From NCBI GenBank assembly GCA_028873865.1, contig JAPPNI010000014.1:1-32613 (forward strand): DNA of 32,613 nucleotides, in the 5' to 3' direction. Positions 24,485 to 32,613 of this stretch are shown here, piece by piece. Position 1 is the first letter of the stretch. Each line of letters starts with the position of its first letter. The position numbers and the translations under genes are program-made. The notes beneath the pieces are model-generated. The model was not told the DNA's origin. It searched no databases and saw nothing but the letters and a program-made list of their open reading frames with translations. The DNA is from Chloroflexota bacterium (GTDB lineage Bacteria > Chloroflexota > Dehalococcoidia > Bin125).

Positions 24485-25707
24485 GGCGACCGCAGATCCG
24501 GTGCAATGCTGAGATGGTATTCCTCGCCGCCACGATGAATATGGACGATCACTGGAACGTTCGGTTCAAGTGTCGCCAGGGCGTTGAGATATGGAGTCTC
24601 TGCGTTGATTGGGATGCCGTTGATCTCTCGAAGAACGTCCCCGGGGCGAATTCCCGCACGTGCGAACGCTCCCAGACGCTCGATCTCGATCAGAAACGAT
24701 CCCTCGGTGATTTCAAGGTCGAGTTGCGCTGCAGCGGTCGGGGTCAACAGACGTTCATTGACCACGCCGAACGTGGGTCGCGGATAGAACCCGTTCGCCG
24801 CGATCCCACGAGCCACCTCGAGAACGGCGTCGATTTGGATGGCGAACCCGACGCCGTCCACGAACTCACCGTCGCGCGTCTCCCGGGCAATCACAGCAGT
24901 CATGCCCACCACGTTGCCATCAAGATCGACAAGCACGCCACCGGAGTTGCCGTGATTGAGCGCTGCATCGGTCTGAATGAGGTTCTCCTGCTCATATCGC
25001 TCGCGAAAAAAGGTCGTCTCAGGATCGCTGACCACACCGACGCTGATGGCGATCTCCTCTCCCAGGATCGTATTGCCAAACGCGACCACGGTCTCACCGG
25101 CGCGGATCGTCTCAGAGCTTCTGAAGCTCGGAACAACCAACGCGTCTTCCAGTTCATCCACCTCGATGCGCAGGACTGCAACATCGGAAAAGGGGCGATC
25201 GTCCCCCAGCCGCTCCGCCATCAGCCGTTCCCCACCCGGCAGAACGACGGTATATCTGATCATGTCCTCCAGCACATGTGCTGCTGTAATGATGTGGCCA
25301 TCGTCATCGAGCACGAAACCGGTCGCCAGCGCTGCCGGGACGACGACGATGCCCTCATCGTTCGTTCTCTCCCTACCCTCAGCATCGATGATCACCATCG
25401 ACTGAGAGACCCGGTCGAACAGCTCTGTGACGCGTCCCCGTTGGGCCGATACTGAATCGTCGAGTTGAGCCTCCAACTGAACCGTCGACTGTTGCATCGC
25501 GTCTTCGACGGCCTCGTCGAGCGCTGACTCGACCGCGACCGCAACCACAGCGTCCAGTTCTTCCCGGGAAGTCTCATCGCCGCCGGACAGAACCGTAGCG
25601 ACCACTGCACCGCAGATCGCGCCCAACAAAGCCGAAACCACGACGATTGTGAAAGTGTGACGCACGTTACATGGATATCTGCACGCTGGAGGCGGAATCT
25701 CCAGCAT
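24481..25707 (-). CDS. HtrA/DegP-like membrane-anchored serine protease
   Basis: A signal-anchor helix (residues 17-40) is followed by a coiled-coil-like acidic stretch (45-100). A trypsin-like domain carries the triad H144 (ITAAHVL), D175 (FSDVAVLRI) and S255 (NHGNSGG). One C-terminal PDZ domain (about 310-400) contains IRPGDVLREINGIPI. It probably degrades or senses misfolded envelope proteins. The ATG at 25707 gives 408 residues; a GTG at 25665 placing the basic-hydrophobic anchor at the N-terminus is equally plausible, and neither has a clear ribosome site. A 7-bp hairpin (25685-25705) covers the first codons after the ATG. It is first in a five-gene minus-strand run and divergent from greA. 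Confidence 0.92.
   Translation of the reverse strand: MLEIPPPACRYPCNVRHTFTIVVVSALLGAICGAVVATVLSGGDETSREELDAVVAVAVESALDEAVEDAMQQSTVQLEAQLDDSVSAQRGRVTELFDRVSQSMVIIDAEGRERTNDEGIVVVPAALATGFVLDDDGHIITAAHVLEDMIRYTVVLPGGERLMAERLGDDRPFSDVAVLRIEVDELEDALVVPSFRSSETIRAGETVVAFGNTILGEEIAISVGVVSDPETTFFRERYEQENLIQTDAALNHGNSGGVLVDLDGNVVGMTAVIARETRDGEFVDGVGFAIQIDAVLEVARGIAANGFYPRPTFGVVNERLLTPTAAAQLDLEITEGSFLIEIERLGAFARAGIRPGDVLREINGIPINAETPYLNALATLEPNVPVIVHIHRGGEEYHLSIAPDLRSP
25685..25705. promoter_or_regulatory. Hairpin at the htrA-like gene start
   Basis: GCTGGAG (25685-25691) and CTCCAGC (25699-25705) are perfect 7-bp arms around a 7-base loop. On the minus strand it begins at the second base after the A and T of the 25707 ATG, so it would hinder that start. 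If translation begins at GTG 25665, it is a 5'-leader hairpin. Confidence 0.35.
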
Positions 25708-25735
25708 TGAGTGCTATCGTAGCCTGCCATAAAGT
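25707..25735 (+). promoter_or_regulatory. Promoter of greA
   Basis: TTGAGT (25707-25712), a 17-base spacer and TAAAGT (25730-25735), each 4/6 to consensus, lie 40 bases before the greA start in the gap with the divergent protease gene. Confidence 0.45.
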
Positions 25736-25775
25736 TGTTCGAGATTACGTAGGATCGAGCGAGCAGGCGACACTC

Positions 25776-26255
25776 GTGGTACTCAGACGGTCGGTTCCTA
25801 TCACGGCAGATGGTTTGCAGCGGCTTCGGGACGAGCTGCTCACGCTCAAGGAGCGCCGACGCGAGGCGGCTGAGCTGATCCAGCAATCGCGTGAGGATTC
25901 ACCCGGCGCCCGTGACGAGGGCGAAGGCAGTGAAACCAAGAACGAGCAGGCCTTCATCGAAGGTCGAATTCGTGAGATTGAGGCGGTCATCGCCGCAGCC
26001 GAGATCATCGACGAGCAGGAGATCCAGGGCTCAGACGTGGTTCGTCTCGGCTCGACCGTGACCGTGCGGCCTGTGCCCAAGCGAACCGATGTCAACTACC
26101 GGATCGTGGGTCCTGCCGAAGTCGACCCGAAGAACGGATTCCTCTCGGATGAGTCTCCGGTCGGCAAGGCCTTGCTCGGCGCCAAAGTTGGAGACACAGT
26201 GGAAGTCGCCACGCCCACCGGCGTGCGCAAGTTCAAAGTCAAGGCAATCTCCTGA
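25776..26255 (+). CDS. greA: Transcription elongation factor GreA
   Basis: It rescues backtracked RNA polymerase by stimulating transcript cleavage. The N-terminal coiled coil (about 10-75) shows ITADGLQRLRDELLTLKERRREAA, with the acidic tip around EGEGSETKNEQAF, and RIREIEAVIAAAEI. The C-terminal domain has VRLGSTVTV, YRIVGPAEVDP and the family ending SPVGKALLGAKVGDTVEV. GTG at 25776 gives 159 residues, matching the usual ~158; the frame is open further upstream to 25671, but that part has no GreA similarity and overlaps the promoter. A small hairpin (26271-26295, GCGGC/GCCGC core) follows the stop. Confidence 0.93.
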   Translation: MVLRRSVPITADGLQRLRDELLTLKERRREAAELIQQSREDSPGARDEGEGSETKNEQAFIEGRIREIEAVIAAAEIIDEQEIQGSDVVRLGSTVTVRPVPKRTDVNYRIVGPAEVDPKNGFLSDESPVGKALLGAKVGDTVEVATPTGVRKFKVKAIS

Positions 26256-26312
26256 TCGAACGCGGTCTCCGGCTCAGCGGCGGGAGGCCGCAGCCTGAGG
26301 AATGCGTTCATC

Positions 26313-27818
26313 ATGACCGAGTCTCAGCAACCAGCATCCGACACTCGCTACCTGCGCGAGATCATCGCCGAGCGTCAGGCCAAGGCTGACGCGCTTCGCA
26401 ATGGCGGGTTCAATCCGTATCCGCCTCGGACCGGTCGCACCCACACAATCGGCGACGCCCTTGAGATCTTCAGAGCTCATGAAGCAGCTTCACCCGAGAC
26501 CGACGCCCCGAGTGTCACGGTGGGGGGTCGAATCGTCGCTCTCCGGAACATGGGCCGGATCGCGTTTGTCGATCTTCAAGACGACACTGGTCAGATTCAG
26601 ATTCTTGCGAGCAAGCGAGCGCTGGGCGAGTCCTGGAATCTGCTGGACGCCTTCGATCTCGGAGACTTTGTCGAAGCGTCGGGTCCGCTGATCCGCTCAC
26701 GCCGAGGTGAAATCTCGGTTCAGGCCAACGCCGTCGCCATGCTTAGCAAGGCGCTCCGACCACCGCCAGAGAAGTACCACGGATTGCAGGACATTGAAAC
26801 TCGCTATCGCCAGCGCTACCTGGACCTGATCGCCAATGATGAGGCCAAGGACCTCCTTCGGACCCGGTCCAGAATCGTCTCGGCGATGCGCCGCTTCATG
26901 GACGAGCGCGGCTTCCTTGAGGTTGAAACGCCGGTCCTGCAATCCGAAGCCGGCGGCGCGGCGGCGCGGCCATTCCTGACACACCTCAATGCGCTCGACG
27001 AGCCGCGCCAGCTGCGGATCGCGCTGGAACTGCACCTCAAGCGCCTGATCGTCGGCGGGTTCGACAAGGTCTATGAGATCGGCCGAATCTTCCGCAACGA
27101 GGGCACCGGCAACCGCTGGAATCCCGAGTTCACGATGCTGGAGAGCTACGAGGCCTACACCGACTACCACGGCGTCGCCGAGATGGTTGAAGCGGCGTTG
27201 TCGTTCATCGCCACCGAGGTCACCGGTTCGACACGCGTGCCCTGGCAAGACGGCGAGGTCGACTTCACGCCGCCCTTCGCGAGGGTGACGATGGTCGACG
27301 CCGTCAAGCAGCACGTCGGTGTGGACTTCCGCGACTATCCAACCACCGAAGCCATGGAGGACCTTCTGCGCGACAACGGCGTCGCAATTCCACCCGACGC
27401 GGGCTGGGGCAAGCTGTTCGACGAGCTCGTCTCGGAACGGGTGGAGCCGCATCTGCAGCAGCCGACCTTCCTGCTCGACTACCCGCTGGCGATCTCACCG
27501 CTGGCCAAGCGGACCGAGTACGACGACACCCTGGTCGAGCGGTTCGAGCTGTTCGTCGGCGGCTGGGAACTGGCCAACGCCTATACCGAACTCAACGATC
27601 CGGTCGACCAACGGGAGCGCTTTGAAGAGCAGCTGCGGCTCAGGGCCACCGGCGACGACGAAGCCGAACTCCTGGACGAGGACTACATTGTCGCCCTCGA
27701 GCACGGCATGCCGCCGACCGGCGGACTGGGCATGGGCATGGATCGGTTGGCGATGCTGATGACCAACTCGCAGTCAATCCGCGACGTGATCCTGTTCCCG
27801 CTGATGCGCAAGCTCTGA
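26313..27818 (+). CDS. lysS: Lysyl-tRNA synthetase, class II
   Basis: It charges tRNA-Lys. The 501 residues contain an N-terminal OB-fold anticodon-binding domain (about 60-160: VGGRIVALRNMGRIAFVDLQD), then the class II core: motif 1 FLEVETPVLQSEAGGAAARPF, motif 2 RIFRNEGTGNRWNPEFTMLE, and motif 3 TGGLGMGMDRLAMLM. GFDKVYEIGR and ELANAYTELNDP are typical of LysRS over AspRS/AsnRS. Length is normal. It follows greA by 57 bases, a common bacterial pairing. It ends 9 bases from a convergent gene. Confidence 0.97.
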   Translation: MTESQQPASDTRYLREIIAERQAKADALRNGGFNPYPPRTGRTHTIGDALEIFRAHEAASPETDAPSVTVGGRIVALRNMGRIAFVDLQDDTGQIQILASKRALGESWNLLDAFDLGDFVEASGPLIRSRRGEISVQANAVAMLSKALRPPPEKYHGLQDIETRYRQRYLDLIANDEAKDLLRTRSRIVSAMRRFMDERGFLEVETPVLQSEAGGAAARPFLTHLNALDEPRQLRIALELHLKRLIVGGFDKVYEIGRIFRNEGTGNRWNPEFTMLESYEAYTDYHGVAEMVEAALSFIATEVTGSTRVPWQDGEVDFTPPFARVTMVDAVKQHVGVDFRDYPTTEAMEDLLRDNGVAIPPDAGWGKLFDELVSERVEPHLQQPTFLLDYPLAISPLAKRTEYDDTLVERFELFVGGWELANAYTELNDPVDQRERFEEQLRLRATGDDEAELLDEDYIVALEHGMPPTGGLGMGMDRLAMLMTNSQSIRDVILFPLMRKL

Positions 27819-27827
27819 CACGCATTA

Positions 27828-29117
27828 CTAGATCGAGTCGCGGGTCACACCTGAATCGACGAACTCGTCGATCTGCGTTTCAACGAAGCCCAGTTCACCC
27901 AGGATCTCACGTGTCTCGCTGGCAAACGGCTTCGTCGCCGGCGGCTGTTGGAAGCCGTCCTGATCCAATGCGACCGGCGGCGCGAGGATTCGCACTGGCC
28001 CGATCTGTGGATGTTCGAGGTCGTACAGCATGTCGTTGGCGGCGGCTTGCGGATCGTCGAGGATCTCGAACGGCATCAGGACTCTCGATGCCGGGACGCC
28101 GGCCTCGGCGAGCAACTTCTCCCACTCACGAGTCGGTCGTGTTTGCATGATCTGTTCCGCCGCCTCGCGCAGGCGCTCGTAATGCTCGGCATGGTGATTT
28201 GGATCGTCGCCCGTGTACTCGTCTTCCAGCCCAATCGCCAGGCTGAAGGCGGCGCGCAAGCGTGTGCTGCCGCAAGCCACGGCCAGCCAGCCGTCCGAGG
28301 TGGTGTAGGTGCGGAAGTAGATGTCGGCCATGATCCGCGCGCGCGCCGACGGTTGCGCCATGCGCTGTTCGGCGTACGGCGCGCCGCGCGAGCGCATCTC
28401 CGCCAGCTCCCGCAGCGACTCGTCGTGGATCGGACCGTCGGCCGATTCCACTCGCAGCATTTGGTTGTTGTTCAGCGTCATCGCCGCTTGCATCAGCGAG
28501 GCGTGGACTTCGCCGCCCACCCCGGTGGTGGTGCGACGGAAGAGCGCGGATGCGATGCCAAAGGCGAGCGACATCGCGGCCATGTAGTCGGCGCTGACCG
28601 GGTCGCCGCTCAGCGGTCGCCCGTCGCCCTGCCTGCCGTTTGCGACCATCAGCCCGCTGCGGGCCTGCACGACGATGTCCATGCCGGCGAGCCCGGCGTC
28701 GGGACCGTAGCGGCCGAAGGGTGTCACGGTGGCGATGATCAAGCGCGGATACTTCTCCCGCAGGGTGGCGGCGTCGAGACCGAGTTGGGCCGCCAGCCCG
28801 GGGCGGAAGTTCATCAGCGCGACATCAGCGCGACCGAGTAGAGCGTCGATGATCGCGGGCGCCTGCTCGTGCCTGAGGTGGAGCGGCAGCGAGCGCTTGC
28901 CGCGGTTGCGGGACAGATAGATGCGGGACTCCATGGGCGCGAGCTGTGCCAGCCGCCGGGTCGGGTCGCCTTCCAGCGCCTCAATCTTGATCACTTCAGC
29001 CCCGCCCTCGGACAACAGTTGCGCGGCGAACGGGACGGCGACGAACTGACCAAACTCGACCACCCGAATACCATCGAACGGCTGCTCGCTGACCCGGTCG
29101 GGCGCATCAGTGGACAT
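27828..29117 (-). CDS. Class III CoA-transferase (CaiB/BaiF family)
   Basis: It moves CoA between carboxylic acids; substrate not identifiable from sequence. The 429 residues show GIRVVEFGQFVAVPFAAQLL, GAEVIKIE, GDPTR, LSRNRGKRSL, NFRPGLAAQLGLD, MDIVVQARSGLM, and D177 in VSADYMAAM, aligning with the catalytic Asp (Asp169 in formyl-CoA transferase). LAVACGST and VPASRVLMPFEIL are typical of the small domain. I chose the ATG at 29117 because GGGGAGCG sits upstream; the frame is open to 29144. It stands alone on the minus strand between convergent lysS and divergent priA. Confidence 0.92.
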   Translation of the reverse strand: MSTDAPDRVSEQPFDGIRVVEFGQFVAVPFAAQLLSEGGAEVIKIEALEGDPTRRLAQLAPMESRIYLSRNRGKRSLPLHLRHEQAPAIIDALLGRADVALMNFRPGLAAQLGLDAATLREKYPRLIIATVTPFGRYGPDAGLAGMDIVVQARSGLMVANGRQGDGRPLSGDPVSADYMAAMSLAFGIASALFRRTTTGVGGEVHASLMQAAMTLNNNQMLRVESADGPIHDESLRELAEMRSRGAPYAEQRMAQPSARARIMADIYFRTYTTSDGWLAVACGSTRLRAAFSLAIGLEDEYTGDDPNHHAEHYERLREAAEQIMQTRPTREWEKLLAEAGVPASRVLMPFEILDDPQAAANDMLYDLEHPQIGPVRILAPPVALDQDGFQQPPATKPFASETREILGELGFVETQIDEFVDSGVTRDSI

Positions 29118-29187
29118 CGGGCGCTCCCCTTCGTCGCTCTTCAAGTGTCATGCTTCGATTGGACGCTACCACCTGGATCCGATTGAG

Positions 29188-31632
29188 ATGACTGATCGAT
29201 ACGCACAGGTCGCAGTGCTCAACGGAAGCCCACAGCACGGAACCTTCACGTACACCGTGCCCGAGGGACTCCTGGTACGGCGCGGGATGTCGGTCGTCGT
29301 TCCCTGGCGGACCCGGCGGGCGATCGGGATCATCCTGGAGGTGGCTTCGCGTTCGCAGGTGGATGAGCCGCGTCAGATCGAGCGAATTCTCGATCCGTTG
29401 CCCTTGCTTACTCAACGCCAGTTGGAGCTGGCCGATTGGATTGCGTCTCACTATCTCGCGCCGATTGCGGCCTGCGTCACGCTTTTCCTCCCGCCCGGCA
29501 CACCGACGCGGCCGCGCGCCTCGGGATCGACCTTCCGTCCGATCGTCCCTTCGATTCGGCGCACACCGAAGCGCTTGGAATTGGACATAACGAGAGACCG
29601 GCTGAGGGCGGTCGTCGCAGATTGGCCCCGGAGCAAGAAATCGCGGCCTGCCACTCTCCTGTCCAGGCTCGCCGATGGCCATTTGTCCGAGGCCGAAGCC
29701 GCACGAGAGCTTGGCGGCCGCAGAGCCCTCGATACCTGGCTGGGAGCGACGGCAATGGCCTCGCGCGAGGGTGGTCAGGTACGGCTCGCAGTAGATCCTG
29801 ACGAGGCCAGAGTGGCGGCCGATGCCCTCAGGCGAACCGCTTCGGAGCGGCGGCAACTCTCTGTGTTACGCCTCCTGGAGTCGGGGGAGCTGGATGAGGC
29901 GGAGGCGAGGCGTCGGAGCGGAGCAACGGTATCGGACATTGAGTTCCTGGTGAAGGCAGGGCATCTACGACGCTTCCGGCAGTCGATGGAGGCTGCTCTG
30001 CCAGCTCCGGCCGAGGCGCTCCCGCTGACCGATGAGCAGCAAGTTGCGGCCGACGCGGTCATCCGCTCGATTGCCGCTCCCGAGGGCGAGACGTTCCTGC
30101 TGCATGGCGTAACCGGGAGCGGCAAGACGGAGGTCTACCTGGCGGCGACGCAACGTGCGCTAGCGGCGGGTGGCGGCGTGATCGTGCTGGTTCCGGAGAT
30201 TGCGCTGGCGCCGCAGACCATTTCGCAATTCGAGGCTCGATTTCCCGGGCAGGTTGCGGTCCGTCACTCGGGCCTGTCTCGGTCGGAGGCACGCGAACAG
30301 TGGCGACAGGTTCACGCGGGCGAGAAGCGGATTCTGATTGGAGCGCGCTCGGCGCTCTTCGGACCGGTCCGCGACCTGGCACTGGTCGTTGTCGATGAGG
30401 AGCATGAGTGGACTTACAAGCAGCAGGACCCGCAGCCTCGCTACCACGCCGCAGCCGTGGCACACGAGATGTCCCACTCGTGGGGTGTGACGACCCTTTT
30501 CGGTTCGGCGACACCCGATGTCGTCTCTATGGCGAGGGCGCGTTCAGGACAGGATCGACTGTTGCACCTGCGCGACCGAGTGCAGTCCGATGCTCTCGCG
30601 GCGATTCCGATCCCACAGCCGACCGTTGATGTGGTCGACATGCGGGAGGAGCTGGCGGCCGGCGTGCGCTCCGTGTTCAGCAGGGAGCTGGACACCGCGA
30701 TCTCAGATGCGCTGTCGCGAGATGAGCAGGTGCTGCTGTTTCTCAATCGGCGGGGGATGTCGGCGCTCGTCTGCAGGGCCTGTGGAGAGGCGGTCGAGTG
30801 CGGACGCTGTTCCGTGGCGATGACGTTGCATCGTCCCGGGCCGTTCCTGCAGTGCCATGAGTGTGGCGAGCGACAGTCGACTCCGGCGCGTTGCCCTTCC
30901 TGCTTCGATGAGCGAGTAGGTGCGATGAGTTTTGGCACGGCGCAGCTTGAGGCGGAGGTCAGGCGACGGTGGGGTGACGTGCCGATCACGCGATGGGATC
31001 GCGACACTACCTCGGCGAGCGGTTCGCATGAGGCGTTGCTGCGGGAGTTCGCCGCCGGACGGTCGCGGGTGTTGGTCGGGACGCAGATGATCGCCAAGGG
31101 CCTGGACCTTCCCCGCGTGACGGTGGCTGGCGTGGTTAACGCCGATCTCTCGTTGCGGGAGTCGGACTACCGCGGTCCTGAGCGAACCTTCCAGCTGCTG
31201 TCACAGGTTGCCGGTCGAGCCGGGCGCGGAGCGCTCGGCGGACGCGTGATCGTTCAGACCTATTCGCCCGACCACTTTGCGGTCGCGGCCGCCGCGGCGC
31301 ATGACTACGACGCGTTCTATGGGCCGGAGATGCGGATGCGAGCCGAGCTTGACTACCCACCGTTCGGCCGACTGGCCCGTCTCACGGTAGCGCGTTCGAC
31401 GATCGATGAGGCGGACGCCGAGGCGGCGCGTGTGGTTCGGGAGTTGACCTCGTTGCGCGACCGGACTGTGGGGGCGGTGGCCGATGTGATTGGTCCGGCT
31501 CCGGCGAACCCGGCCAGACGGCGCAGCCAGTGGCGCCGACAGATCTTGCTCAAGGGCGACGATCCGGTCGCGTTGCTGTCGCAGCTTGAGCTCGGTCGCG
31601 GCTGGTCGGTTGACATCGATCCGGTGGGCTAG
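29188..31632 (+). CDS. priA: Primosomal protein N' (replication restart helicase)
   Basis: It reloads the replisome at stalled forks. The 814 residues contain the 3'-DNA-binding domain (TFTYTVPEGLLVRRGMSVVV, then ASHYLAPIAACVTLFLPPG). The helicase core has Walker A LLHGVTGSGKTEVYL, VPEIALAPQ, and Walker B VDEEHEWTYKQQDPQPRYHA. Between the helicase lobes sits the zinc-binding insert with eight cysteines (CRACGEAVECGRC and CHECGERQSTPARCPSC). Then come VLVGTQMIAKGLDLP and QVAGRAGRG. The ATG at 29188 starts where the family does (TDRYAQVAVL); upstream frame to 29110 lies over the divergent gene's start. A 4-base convergent overlap with the next gene ends it. Confidence 0.96.
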   Translation: MTDRYAQVAVLNGSPQHGTFTYTVPEGLLVRRGMSVVVPWRTRRAIGIILEVASRSQVDEPRQIERILDPLPLLTQRQLELADWIASHYLAPIAACVTLFLPPGTPTRPRASGSTFRPIVPSIRRTPKRLELDITRDRLRAVVADWPRSKKSRPATLLSRLADGHLSEAEAARELGGRRALDTWLGATAMASREGGQVRLAVDPDEARVAADALRRTASERRQLSVLRLLESGELDEAEARRRSGATVSDIEFLVKAGHLRRFRQSMEAALPAPAEALPLTDEQQVAADAVIRSIAAPEGETFLLHGVTGSGKTEVYLAATQRALAAGGGVIVLVPEIALAPQTISQFEARFPGQVAVRHSGLSRSEAREQWRQVHAGEKRILIGARSALFGPVRDLALVVVDEEHEWTYKQQDPQPRYHAAAVAHEMSHSWGVTTLFGSATPDVVSMARARSGQDRLLHLRDRVQSDALAAIPIPQPTVDVVDMREELAAGVRSVFSRELDTAISDALSRDEQVLLFLNRRGMSALVCRACGEAVECGRCSVAMTLHRPGPFLQCHECGERQSTPARCPSCFDERVGAMSFGTAQLEAEVRRRWGDVPITRWDRDTTSASGSHEALLREFAAGRSRVLVGTQMIAKGLDLPRVTVAGVVNADLSLRESDYRGPERTFQLLSQVAGRAGRGALGGRVIVQTYSPDHFAVAAAAAHDYDAFYGPEMRMRAELDYPPFGRLARLTVARSTIDEADAEAARVVRELTSLRDRTVGAVADVIGPAPANPARRRSQWRRQILLKGDDPVALLSQLELGRGWSVDIDPVG

Positions 31633-32441
31633 AGGGCCTCGAAGGCGACCCGGACGGCGACGACCAGCATGCCGATGGCGAGGAGCCGGGAGAGCAGCGA
31701 TTCCCGGATTCGGGCGGCGACGACGAGGCCGATCGGGTTGGCGATCATGGCCCCGATCAGCAGCGGCGGGACGTCGGTGAGCGGGTCGCCGAAGTGTTGG
31801 GTTGCGGTGTGGTAGATGACGACGACGAGGGCGATGCTGCTGACGATGGCGTGCGAGGCGGGCACGCCCAGCCAGGCGGGCATGCGCATGACGCGGATGG
31901 TGATGGTGGCGAAGAAGAGGCCGCCGCCGATGCCGGCGAGCGAGGTGAGGACGGAGGTCAGGCCGATCACGACGAGGGAGCGGCGGACGGGGATCCAGTA
32001 GAGGTAGAGCTCGCCGCGGCGGTCGCGGATCATCCTTCGCCAGCCGCGTTGGCCGAGGGTTCCCGCGTTGCCGGTTGGCCGCCAGATCAGGTAGGCGCCG
32101 AGGGCGGCCAGCAGGGCTGCAAAGCCGGCGGCGAAGATCTCGCGCGGGAGCTGGGCGGTGCCGGTGGCTCCGATCAGTCCGGCCGGGACGGCGATGGCGG
32201 CGGCCATGCCGACGACCCGGTAGTCGATGCGTTTGTCCCGGGCGAGGCGGGCCGCCGCGAGGCCGGATGTGGCGAGGACGAGGCACATCGAGGCGAGGGC
32301 GACTTCGGCCGGGCTGGCCTCGGCGTGGCGGGTGAGGAGGACCGGGGCGAAGAGGAAGCCTCCTCCGGCGCCGACGGCGGTGGCGTAGACGCCGACGGCG
32401 ATACCCACTCCGATGAGGGCGACGAATTCGATCCAGTCCAT
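31629..32441 (-). CDS. TauE/SafE family membrane transporter
   Basis: The 270-residue polytopic membrane protein has about eight hydrophobic helices in two halves. Each half carries the Gly-rich family signature: VGAGGGFLFAPVLL in the first and LAGIGGGLFFATI in the second. Members export sulfite, sulfoacetate or related small anions. No sulfur-metabolism gene is nearby, so the substrate is open. The start ATG at 32441 has no clear ribosome site. The gene lies next to a tandem repeat array upstream. Confidence 0.85.
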   Translation of the reverse strand: MDWIEFVALIGVGIAVGVYATAVGAGGGFLFAPVLLTRHAEASPAEVALASMCLVLATSGLAAARLARDKRIDYRVVGMAAAIAVPAGLIGATGTAQLPREIFAAGFAALLAALGAYLIWRPTGNAGTLGQRGWRRMIRDRRGELYLYWIPVRRSLVVIGLTSVLTSLAGIGGGLFFATITIRVMRMPAWLGVPASHAIVSSIALVVVIYHTATQHFGDPLTDVPPLLIGAMIANPIGLVVAARIRESLLSRLLAIGMLVVAVRVAFEAL

Positions 32442-32508
32442 CCGGGGCAGGGTAGGACGGGCTCTGTTTCCGCGATCCGCGTTGGGTATGTGTGCCGGAT
32501 GCGGCGAG

Positions 32509-32531
32509 ATACCCGCGGCAAGCGCGGGTAT
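32509..32531. repeat. Palindromic element with ACCCGC/GCGGGT arms
   Basis: ATACCCGCG (32509-32517) and CGCGGGTAT (32523-32531) are perfect 9-bp arms around GCAAG. It resembles the dispersed cgtcat-ACCCGC...GCGGGT-atgacg palindromes found in many bacterial genomes. The later repeat copies keep the right arm but have ATGCGCAGG where the left arm would be. Confidence 0.7.
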
Positions 32532-32613
32532 GACGGAGTTGGTCGGCGAGATGCGCAGGGCAAGCGCGGGTATGACGGAGTTGGTCGGCGAGATGCGCAG
32601 GGCAAGCGCGGGT
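32518..32613. repeat. 42-bp tandem repeat, runs off the window end
   Basis: A 42-base unit beginning GCAAGCGCGGGTATGACGGA starts at 32518, 32560 and 32602, with identical copies and a third one cut by the window edge. The array lies upstream of the TauE/SafE gene. Because 42 is a multiple of three, translation gives a 14-residue repeat, but no coding signal supports a protein here. Confidence 0.85.

Noticed and set aside
31201..32286. 361-codon minus-strand frame
   Set aside because: Overlaps the priA end and the TauE/SafE gene in another frame; almost pure Arg/Pro/His, a shadow.
32174..32605. Minus-strand frame with a 14-residue repeat
   Set aside because: The peptide repeat is simply the 42-bp DNA repeat translated; no start signal or homology supports a repeat protein.

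Overview
This is a gene-dense, high-GC bacterial chromosome segment. I read it as Chloroflexota, possibly the SAR202/Dehalococcoidia side. The basis is circumstantial: the style of the RsmD-CoaD-coiled-coil block, a CxxC-x17-CxxC zinc ribbon on a DEAD-box helicase, a nickel superoxide dismutase, and terminators without U-tracts. No rRNA or ribosomal-protein marker is present to settle the phylum. No CRISPR array, prophage or insertion sequence was seen, and no stretch above 300 bases lacks a gene.

Layout. Bases 1-1841 hold the end of an ABC-2 permease, then two unrelated superoxide dismutases in a row (Cu/Zn type, then Ni type). Bases 1866-2641 hold a HigBA/RelE-like toxin-antitoxin pair on the minus strand, with a promoter that predicts a leaderless toxin mRNA. 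Bases 2809-5289 hold a helix-turn-helix/SEC-C protein, a convergently overlapping DEAD-box RNA helicase and tRNA-Arg(UCU). The tRNA begins at the base after the stop codon of a secreted lysozyme-like protein (5290-6639), which is preceded by a small membrane protein.

Bases 6989-20846 are an aromatic amino-acid supercluster. tyrA, aroA and a guanylate-kinase homologue come first. A good sigma70-like promoter with a perfect 12-bp palindrome on its -35 box follows, then trpE, a degenerate Nudix-like protein, a tandem carboxymuconolactone-decarboxylase-family protein, trpG, trpD, trpC, trpF, trpB, a CPBP membrane protease, trpA, aroH (chorismate mutase) and aroF (DAHP synthase). Most junctions overlap by 1-14 bases, so this reads as one translationally coupled operon. 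It covers entry into the shikimate pathway (AroF), the EPSP step (AroA), the tyrosine branch (AroH, TyrA) and all seven tryptophan functions. aroB, aroC, aroD, aroE, aroK and pheA are not in the window.

A strong hairpin at 20881-20934 separates this operon from a convergent minus-strand block (20898-25707): an HtrA-like protease, a membrane-anchored GH18-like protein, rsmD, coaD and a coiled-coil protein. greA and lysS follow on the plus strand, then a minus-strand class III CoA-transferase, priA, and a TauE/SafE-type permease. The window ends inside a 42-bp tandem repeat array.

The least expected content is the set of non-biosynthetic genes threaded into the trp operon (inactive-looking Nudix/CMD fusion, tandem CMD protein, CPBP protease), the palindromic operator candidate at the trp promoter, the paired Cu/Zn and Ni SODs, and terminator hairpins that enclose stop codons.
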